Source: an uncultured Bacteroidota bacterium (GTDB lineage: Bacteria > Bacteroidota > Bacteroidia > Chitinophagales > Chitinophagaceae). Taken from it: 64,000 nucleotides of DNA. Numbering within the stretch: position 1 is the first letter of the stretch; every line of letters begins with the position of its first letter. The translations under genes were made by a program, and so were the position numbers. Positions 1-9,113 of the stretch are shown here, piece after piece. The stretch lies in assembly GCA_903878475.1 (NCBI GenBank), contig CAIRHQ010000008.1, forward strand, positions 18,766 to 82,765. The letters are read 5' to 3'. Under the pieces are notes generated by a model that saw nothing but the letters and a program-made list of their open reading frames with translations, was not told the origin of the DNA and ran no database searches.

Positions 1-1865
1 GTCTCTTTATTTTCAAAAGGGAAATGCCATTGTGCATAAGGCATGGCGCCACTGTCGAACCAAACATCGATAAGATCGGCAACCCTTTTCATGGGTTTGC
101 CCGAATCACTCACCAGCACGATATCATCTACATAAGGTTTGTGCAGATCGAGTATGCCTTCATGTAAGTAATGCTTGTTGGTTTCTCCTCCCAATTGTTC
201 TGCAGCTTTTTTAATTTCTTCATTCAGCGAAGCGATGGAGCCGATGCATTTTTCTTCTTCTCCGTCCTCTGTTTTCCAGATCGGCAGTGGGGTTCCCCAA
301 TAGCGGCTGCGACTCAGGTTCCAGTCTACCATATTTTCCAACCAGTTACCAAATCTACCAGTACCAGTAGCCGCTGGCTTCCAGTTAATGGTCTTATTCA
401 ATTCTACCATGCGGTCTTTGGCAGCCGTTGTTCTGATGAACCAGGCGTCGAGCGGATAATAGATGATGGGTTTGTCTGTTCTCCAGCAATGCGGATAATT
501 GTGTTCGTATTTTTCTACTTTAAATGCACGGTTCTCTTTTTTAAGTTTTACCGCGATATCGATATTCACATCCACATATCCTTTCTCATCTTTATAATCT
601 TTTACATAACGGCCACTGAATTCACCCACACCGTCAACAAATTTTCCTTGTTTGTCAACCAGCGTAAGTATGCCCAGATTGTTTTTTTGTCCAACCCTGA
701 AATCATCCGCACCAAATGCCGGTGCCGTATGTACAATTCCGGTACCATCTTCGGTGGTTACAAAGTCTCCGCTGATCACGCGGAAGGGGTTAGCGCCCGG
801 AGTGATCTCTCTGATCATTTCCAGGGTATTGGCTTCAACAGGCAAAAGCTGGTCGTAAACCATCCCCTCCAGTTCTTTTCCTTTGAATTCGGCAATGATC
901 GTCCAGGGGATCAGTTTATCGGCTTCTTTATAATCGTCAAAAGAGAGATCCAATGCCTCGGCCTTAAAGTATTTACCGGTAAGGGCTTTGGCCAATACTA
1001 CCGCTACGGGAAGATAGGTGTAGGGGTTAAATGTTTTCACCAGCACATAATCGATCTGGGGTCCAACGGTTAAACCCAGGTTGGAGGGGAGTGTCCATGG
1101 GGTGGTGGTCCAGGCCATGAAAAATGCTTCCATTCCGCCTTTTGAATTAGCATCAACGGCCGCAAATATTTTTTCAGCTGCGGATGTTGATCCTGATTGC
1201 TGAGCCTCATTCCTGCTGATGCGGAACATGGCTACACAACTGGTGTCTTTCACATCTTTGTAAGTACCTGGCTGATTCAGTTCATGTGAGGATAGTCCGG
1301 TGCCTGCTGCAGGAGAGTAGGGCTGGATGCTCACGCTTTCGTAGAGCAGCCCTTTTTTATGCAGCTCGCTCAGGCACCACCAAAGCGTTTCAATATAATT
1401 ATTTTCGAAGGTGATGTAGGGATTTTTGAGGTCGACCCAGTATCCCATCTTCATGGTAATATCATCCCATTGGTCTTTGAAGCGCATCACCACTTCGCGG
1501 CATTTTTTATTGTAGTCCTCTACCGAAATTTTTTTGCCAATATCTTCTTTGGTAATTCCCAGTTCTTTTTCCACGCCCAACTCTACCGGAAGTCCGTGGG
1601 TATCCCAGCCACCCTTGCGCTGCACCTGAAATCCCTGCATGGTCTTGTACCTGCAAACCAGATCCTTAAGGGTTCTTGAGATCACATGATGGATACCGGG
1701 CATGCCGTTGGCACTGGGCGGACCTTCATAAAACACAAAGGGTTGCCGGCCATCCCGGCCTTCAATGCTTTTTATAAAAGCTCCATTCTTTTCCCATTGG
1801 GCAAGGATCTCTTCTCCAATGCCTGGTAAATTCAATTGACCGTATTCTTTGTAGTTGGCACTCAT
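1..1865 (-). CDS. ileS: Isoleucyl-tRNA synthetase, N-terminal part (gene continues beyond window start)
   Basis: Minus-strand translation from ATG at 1865: MSANYKEYGQLNLPGIGEEILAQWEKNGAFIKSIEG...FYEGPPSANGMPGIHHVISRTLKDL; class I synthetase HIGH-like motif and editing domain. Plus-strand ORFs here are antisense shadows. Confidence 0.95.
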   Translation of the reverse strand, partial: MSANYKEYGQLNLPGIGEEILAQWEKNGAFIKSIEGRDGRQPFVFYEGPPSANGMPGIHHVISRTLKDLVCRYKTMQGFQVQRKGGWDTHGLPVELGVEKELGITKEDIGKKISVEDYNKKCREVVMRFKDQWDDITMKMGYWVDLKNPYITFENNYIETLWWCLSELHKKGLLYESVSIQPYSPAAGTGLSSHELNQPGTYKDVKDTSCVAMFRISRNEAQQSGSTSAAEKIFAAVDANSKGGMEAFFMAWTTTPWTLPSNLGLTVGPQIDYVLVKTFNPYTYLPVAVVLAKALTGKYFKAEALDLSFDDYKEADKLIPWTIIAEFKGKELEGMVYDQLLPVEANTLEMIREITPGANPFRVISGDFVTTEDGTGIVHTAPAFGADDFRVGQKNNLGILTLVDKQGKFVDGVGEFSGRYVKDYKDEKGYVDVNIDIAVKLKKENRAFKVEKYEHNYPHCWRTDKPIIYYPLDAWFIRTTAAKDRMVELNKTINWKPAATGTGRFGNWLENMVDWNLSRSRYWGTPLPIWKTEDGEEEKCIGSIASLNEEIKKAAEQLGGETNKHYLHEGILDLHKPYVDDIVLVSDSGKPMKRVADLIDVWFDSGAMPYAQWHFPFENKE

Positions 1866-1931
1866 ATCAATTCTTGTAAGGACTGAAAATTTTCCTGTTA
1901 TCCAAACCCAAAGGGCTTTTCAACAAGTGTG

Positions 1932-1939
1932 CAAAGGTA
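1932..1939 (-). promoter_or_regulatory. Bacteroidota -7 box (TACCTTTG) upstream of ileS
   Basis: Matches TAnnTTTG; no clear -33 TTTG seen. Confidence 0.45.
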
Positions 1940-2288
1940 ATAAAATAGCCATTCTTGGAGGCATTTAATATGTTTCGCCACGGCTGTCGCCGGATTGATT
2001 ATTGAATTCCTTCCTTCGTTTTATTCATCCTGGAGCGGGGGTTTTGGACAGGGAAATTCGTAAAAAGGGCAGCATATCTACGATACAGACTTCTGCATTA
2101 CGGTAATTTCATTCAAAAAAAATCGGGTGAAACCACTCTAGCACAAATTTTTTTTTTGGATTAATTTCAATTTTCAATTCTTTGGCACAGTATTGGGATT
2201 ATGTAGGAGGTAACAGCTATAAAAAAAATATACCATATATCGTTAAATATGATGAAGATTTTGCTGGTTTAGGGTTTTATTAGGGTAA

Positions 2289-2324
2289 GAGACGGGATTA
2301 TTCTTATTCCCGTCTCATTTTTTT
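2289..2324 (+). terminator. Rho-independent terminator-like hairpin, plus strand
   Basis: GAGACGGGA - 10 nt loop - TCCCGTCTC followed by ATTTTTTT. Confidence 0.6.
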
Positions 2325-2410
2325 AATTAGGTTTTACAACAACTGAGTCCTGCTTTTAAATTTTTTATTCCTATCTGATTTTATTCCTTTGTGTTTTGTT
2401 TTGGCATAAA

Positions 2411-2445
2411 AAAACCGTCTAGCCCAAGGCTAGACGGTTTTTTTT
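2411..2445. terminator. Bidirectional terminator-like hairpin downstream of hmuY-like gene
   Basis: aaaaCCGTCTAGCC-caa-GGCTAGACGGtttttttt; perfect 10-bp stem with A/T tracts on both sides. Confidence 0.75.
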
Positions 2446-2458
2446 ATAATGCTAATTT

Positions 2459-3037
2459 TTAGAAGCTCAGTGATCCATTTGCCTGATAGGTATATCGGAA
2501 ACGGTATATCAGTCGGCTGGGTGTAGGACCTACAAATGCTTCATAATCCACGGCCAATAATTCCATTTTTACATAAAAATTATCTGCGGTGCGGAAGAAG
2601 AAGGTTTGTCCTGCTTTAGGAACAAATGCATGGGTGGCTACATTATAATCATACCAGCTTCCGTCTTTGATGCCTTTTTGAGTTGAAGCGGTATCATAAG
2701 CATAGCCTGTTGCGGGTGCAGTGGTCGCCGCACTATAGATCGTGTTTTGCAATATAGCGCCAGCATTTCCGGGTCCGTAGGTATGGCTGTTGAGAATGAA
2801 TGTAGTGAAACGCAGACCGAAATCCCATTTGGTACTAGCACTATCACTGTTGGCTACCAACGCATCATTTTTGAAGCTGAAAAAAGTATAAGGAGCCACG
2901 GGGCTGAAATTTACTTTAATAGAATCGGTTTTCTGGATGATGGTTACCACCGGTGTAGGATCAGATTTTGTACAGGCGCTAAAAAATAGCATGGCACCGG
3001 TTGCGATGCAGATGCTGCTAAGGATTGCTTTTTTCAT
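2459..3037 (-). CDS. HmuY-family heme-binding lipoprotein
   Basis: Lipoprotein signal (LFFSACTKS), HmuY-like FxSF...STKWDFGLRFTTFILNS...GSWYDYN and C-terminal YRFRYTYQ; next to TonB receptor. Confidence 0.8.
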   Translation of the reverse strand: MKKAILSSICIATGAMLFFSACTKSDPTPVVTIIQKTDSIKVNFSPVAPYTFFSFKNDALVANSDSASTKWDFGLRFTTFILNSHTYGPGNAGAILQNTIYSAATTAPATGYAYDTASTQKGIKDGSWYDYNVATHAFVPKAGQTFFFRTADNFYVKMELLAVDYEAFVGPTPSRLIYRFRYTYQANGSLSF

Positions 3038-5183
3038 GATTTTTTGTTTTTAGTTTTTTTAGATCAATAGTTAAGTTTATAAAATAGGTTCTGCCACTCA
3101 GGTTGGGCAACTTTACTTTATCGAGGTGATTCAGGATGTTCTCGCTTCCGGTTTGGATGCCGATCCCATTTCTGAAATTGATACCGGCGCTGGCATTCAG
3201 CAGTACGAATCCATCGGCGTATTCGCGGTTGTCGTCTAAAATATTATCTCCATTGATATCGCTGTATCCAAATCGGCCACGGTATACGGCCCGGATGCTG
3301 CTGTTGAACCAATGCTGTTTGTTGCTGTACGACAATTGCAGGTTGGCGGTATGTTTACTTCTGTTGAAGAGTCCGCCATAATCTTTGCGCGTAACATAAC
3401 TGCTTTGGAAAGTAACGGGGTCTCTTTTTACGATCTTACCAGACTTCAGGTTTTCCATTACGTCCTTATCTTTTGCATCCAGGTATTGGTATCCGGCGTG
3501 TACGGTAAACTGTTGGGCAAATTTTTGTGTGATGCTGAAATCCAATCCTTGCGTGTATACCCTGTTCACATTTACATAGCTGTAAATAGCCTGGTTGTTG
3601 ATCTTGGTAAAAGGAAGGTTATAGCGATCGATCAGGTTATTGATATCATTTCTGAATACACTGGAACTGATCTCGGTATTGTTTCCTACATGATACCTGA
3701 ATCCGATATTGGTACCTACCGATTTTTCGGGCGATAGGGTATGGTCGATCAGGTAAGGAGCCAAGTTGATAGAAGGATCGATCTGCCCTTGCTGTTGTAA
3801 TTTAATGAGTCCGTTATTGAGTTCATTTGCTCCCAGCAAGGTATATCCGATCAATGAATTGGAGAAGCTGAGGAATTGTTGTCTGAAATCGGGTGTTTTA
3901 AATCCGGTGCCAATAGAACCGATAAGCGTTAGGTCATGTGTTGGTTTCCAGGCCATGGCCAGTTTTGGATTGAACTGGGCTGTATATAAATTTTGTTTAT
4001 CGAATCGGGCACCTAGTGTGATGTTCAGATTTTGTAAGGGCAGCCATTCTTTTTGAGCATATACATAATAGGCATTTAATTTTTTTTCTGAGGCGTATCT
4101 GCTGGAATTGATTGTTTCATTATTATACCCGATGCCCGCAATGAGTTGTTTGTTGGGTTTTGATCCGATCTCCACCTGTACCTCTGGTTTCAGCAATGAC
4201 TGATGAAGGAAGGAGTGGTCGTACAAGCTGCCATCTTTTTGCATGAATACATCTGCATTGTCGGTATATCCGGTTGCATATAAACGGGCGATCAGATTGG
4301 TTTTTGCTGAGAAGCGATGTTGCAGCTGGTTCCTGAAACTCCAGTCTGTTTCTACGGTGCTTCCGTCAACGATTTCCGGAGTGGCACTGGTGTATACTAA
4401 ATAATTATTGAATTGTTTTTGGGTGAAATATCTGGCCGATGTTTGCCATTGTGTACGGGCATTGATATCAAAAATAAATTTAGCGGCGAAGGAATAGTTG
4501 CGATAAGGATCGGCTGTGTTGCCATAGATGGTTTTATCCAGATCGTATCCGCTGCTGCTGTACCGGTTGGCAAAAAGCTGCAGGGCAGTCCTTTTTGTTT
4601 TAATGGTACTGTTGGCGGTAAATCCCCAGGTATTGTTGCTGGCCCGGTGTATCTGAATGCCTGCGGCTCCGGTTTTTGGTTTGTCGGTAATGATATTGAT
4701 CACCCCGGCCAGCGCGTCTGAACCATAGAGGCTGGTGGCCGGACCTTTTACAATTTCAATTTGCTGAATATTTCCCACGGCAACCCTTCCCAGGTTCAGG
4801 ATGCCGGCATTTCTTCCAGTTAAAGGTTCTCCATCGAGCAGGATCAGGGTATAGGCTGGATCGAGGCCTTGTAACTGGATACCAGATCCAAACGGGTTGG
4901 GATATCCGATCAGGGCTGTGCCCAGCGGATTATCTGCCAGAACAAGTCCGGTTTGTTGTTGTAGGATATCGATCAGTTTCTGTGAACCGGTTTGTTGGAT
5001 GAATTTTTTGGAGATCACTTGAACGGGAACCGGTATATCGCCGATACTTTTTTCAGTACGGGTAGCAGTTACTACCACTTCTCTGATGGTAGTAGTATCG
5101 TTGAATCTTTTTTGTGCAACCGCATTCAATTGCGCAAGACTCAGCAAGACGGTAATGATGAAAAGGCGGTTATTTTTTTGCAT
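3018..5183 (-). CDS. TonB-dependent outer-membrane receptor (HmuR-like heme/siderophore receptor)
   Basis: Plug domain TTTIREVVVTATRTEKSIGDIPVPVQVI; GPATSLYGSDALAGVINIIT; C-terminal barrel. Confidence 0.85.
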   Translation of the reverse strand: MQKNNRLFIITVLLSLAQLNAVAQKRFNDTTTIREVVVTATRTEKSIGDIPVPVQVISKKFIQQTGSQKLIDILQQQTGLVLADNPLGTALIGYPNPFGSGIQLQGLDPAYTLILLDGEPLTGRNAGILNLGRVAVGNIQQIEIVKGPATSLYGSDALAGVINIITDKPKTGAAGIQIHRASNNTWGFTANSTIKTKRTALQLFANRYSSSGYDLDKTIYGNTADPYRNYSFAAKFIFDINARTQWQTSARYFTQKQFNNYLVYTSATPEIVDGSTVETDWSFRNQLQHRFSAKTNLIARLYATGYTDNADVFMQKDGSLYDHSFLHQSLLKPEVQVEIGSKPNKQLIAGIGYNNETINSSRYASEKKLNAYYVYAQKEWLPLQNLNITLGARFDKQNLYTAQFNPKLAMAWKPTHDLTLIGSIGTGFKTPDFRQQFLSFSNSLIGYTLLGANELNNGLIKLQQQGQIDPSINLAPYLIDHTLSPEKSVGTNIGFRYHVGNNTEISSSVFRNDINNLIDRYNLPFTKINNQAIYSYVNVNRVYTQGLDFSITQKFAQQFTVHAGYQYLDAKDKDVMENLKSGKIVKRDPVTFQSSYVTRKDYGGLFNRSKHTANLQLSYSNKQHWFNSSIRAVYRGRFGYSDINGDNILDDNREYADGFVLLNASAGINFRNGIGIQTGSENILNHLDKVKLPNLSGRTYFINLTIDLKKLKTKNHEKSNP

Positions 5184-5413
5184 GTGATGCTATTTACCAT
5201 ACAAAATTGAAGCCTGAGTTCAGCAGTTTTATCACAGAATTGTCATCAAATCAGGAAAGGGGTTTGTTTTACCATTTCATGACAACTCATTTTGGTAAAT
5301 CATAAATGGCAATGATAACGGTCATGGTTAATTGAAAAAAAAGAGGAACGAAATTGATTTCGGACTGAGGAAATTAAAATTCAGGAAAATTACAAGGTGA
5401 TAAAAAAGAAGGA

Positions 5414-6355
5414 TCAATTTTTTCCGAACAAGAGGGCGCAAGGCTTGATGCCAGTATGTTTTTTGAAGGCAGTAGAGAAATGCGAAATAGAAGAGTACCC
5501 CAGCAGCATGGATACTTCGGTCACGCTGAGTCCTTTGTCGTACAACAGGTATTTGGCATGTTCCATCCTTTGACTTTGATAAAAGTCGAAGATGGTGGTA
5601 CCGAATATTTCTTTGAATCCTTTTTTCAGGTAACATTCATTGATGGCCACTTTGCGGCTCAGCGCCTTGATGGTGATGGGCTCGCCAATATGATGGAGCA
5701 ACACTTCACGGGCCTTGATGATCTTTTCACGGTCATTAACATTGCTGAGGAACTTGCAGGCAAATCCGGTTTCTTTTTCTTCCAGCATACAATCCATGCT
5801 GTATAGGAGCAGGATCTGGGTTTGGGCGTTGATGAAAATATTTTCCAGTGAATCGGTATAGTTGTGATTCAACAGGGCCTCAATAGCTGTGCGGGTTTTT
5901 GCGCAAAGGGGTAATTGTCTTGAAAAAGACTCGGGATGTGTGAAGGATAATACTTCGTCAGACAAACCGGTATGGCTATTGTTCTTGGTGAATTGCAACA
6001 GGTAGCCAGGTTTAAAACTGAAACTGAGCACATCAATACTTTCAATTTTTTCAACACAGCTGCCCGAGCTGTTGAATTTGCAGAAATTACATTCTATTTG
6101 TTTTTCCCGGCAATAAATATTGCCACTAACGCAGAATTTCAGTTCGAGGCGGTTCTCTTTAGGGGCATTTTTTTCAATATGATATATCATTAATCCGGTA
6201 TCGTTAATACTCCATTGCGGTTGTTTGCGATAGCGTTTAATGCTATACTGAACCGATCCCGGCACTATGCGTTCGGCCTGGAGTAAAATATCCAGTTCTT
6301 CCTGCATCAGCGGTTGATTGCGTGCAACGGTTAATATGTCGGCTGTTTGATACAT
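5414..6355 (-). CDS. AraC-family transcriptional regulator with Cys-rich N-terminal segment
   Basis: C-terminal HTH: AINECYLKKGFKEIFGTTIFDFYQSQRMEHAKYLLYDKGLSVTEVSMLLGYSSISHFSTAFKKHTGIKP. Confidence 0.9.
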   Translation of the reverse strand: MYQTADILTVARNQPLMQEELDILLQAERIVPGSVQYSIKRYRKQPQWSINDTGLMIYHIEKNAPKENRLELKFCVSGNIYCREKQIECNFCKFNSSGSCVEKIESIDVLSFSFKPGYLLQFTKNNSHTGLSDEVLSFTHPESFSRQLPLCAKTRTAIEALLNHNYTDSLENIFINAQTQILLLYSMDCMLEEKETGFACKFLSNVNDREKIIKAREVLLHHIGEPITIKALSRKVAINECYLKKGFKEIFGTTIFDFYQSQRMEHAKYLLYDKGLSVTEVSMLLGYSSISHFSTAFKKHTGIKPCALLFGKN

Positions 6356-6370
6356 TGAAAAATTTCAATA

Positions 6371-6378
6371 CAAAGATA
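6371..6378 (-). promoter_or_regulatory. -7 box (TATCTTTG) of AraC gene
   Basis: TAnnTTTG match, about 15 nt before ATG. Confidence 0.5.
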
Positions 6379-6604
6379 GGCAGAAATTCAGGGATGGGGA
6401 GGCTAGCCATGTTAAAATTGATGTTTAACCGCTATTTTTTAAGGGCTTACGCAGTCATAAAATTGGTTTATTGAGGGGAGAGGCATCTGCGGCAAAAATA
6501 GGGGGCCAAATGCCCGTTTTTTGCCCTTAAAAACTGTGGAAATCTTTTCACCTGAAACAGGCAAATAAGCCGCATAAAAATTGGCTGAAACCCCTGATTT
6601 TCCG

Positions 6605-6612
6605 TACATTTG
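6605..6612 (+). promoter_or_regulatory. -7 box (TACATTTG) of gyrB
   Basis: TAnnTTTG; TTGG about 20 nt upstream. Confidence 0.55.
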
Positions 6613-6639
6613 CCCGAATGTGAAATTTGAACTTTCTAA

Positions 6640-8637
<1,998 letters not shown>

Positions 8638-8694
8638 TCTTGTATTTATCTTGTAATCAAATAAATATACAGATATTAAATTTATAATGTTTAT

Positions 8695-8724
8695 ATGGGT
8701 AGCTTAACGGCTGCCCATTTTTTT
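8695..8724 (+). terminator. Terminator downstream of gyrB
   Basis: ATGGGTAGC-ttaacg-GCTGCCCAT then TTTTTT. Confidence 0.7.
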
Positions 8725-8804
8725 GCGGAACCCGATAATTTTAGTAGCTTGTATCCTGAAGTTTACTGCTTCAGCCCATATTTACTAACCATAAATTCAA
8801 GAAA

Positions 8805-9005
8805 ATGTCAAAAATGTTAACAGCTTATTGCATGAAAACAAAAGAAAAAAATGTTCCCATGCAGGATGCGGTGATAACCAAAACTGCCCGCGGTGGCTAT
8901 ATGGCCCAGGGCAATGACGGAAAAGGCAATAAAATGACCACCATGCTTAGTGAGGCTACTGCCTTGGAAGCGGTTAAGAACGGGGTGGCAAAGAAAGCCT
9001 GGTAA
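8805..9005 (+). CDS. Small protein resembling DUF5679 but lacking the second Cys pair
   Basis: MLTAYCMKTKEKNVPMQDAVITKTARGGYMAQGNDGKGNKMTTMLS; own terminator downstream. Confidence 0.6.
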   Translation: MSKMLTAYCMKTKEKNVPMQDAVITKTARGGYMAQGNDGKGNKMTTMLSEATALEAVKNGVAKKAW

Positions 9006-9027
9006 TTTATCCTGATCAAATTATTGA

Positions 9028-9059
9028 GGTCATCTGTTCATGCAGATGGCCTTTTTTTT
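9028..9059 (+). terminator. Terminator downstream of the 66-aa gene
   Basis: GGTCATCTG-ttcatg-CAGATGGCC then T8. Confidence 0.75.
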
Positions 9060-9113
9060 ATCTGGTCCCTAAAGGTCAAATAGCATTAATTTTATATTGA
9101 TATTAGCATTGAA

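Noticed and set aside
171-1073. 300-aa plus-strand ORF
   Set aside because: Exactly antisense to ileS, whose minus-strand translation is a clear synthetase; low-complexity Phe-rich translation typical of shadow ORFs.
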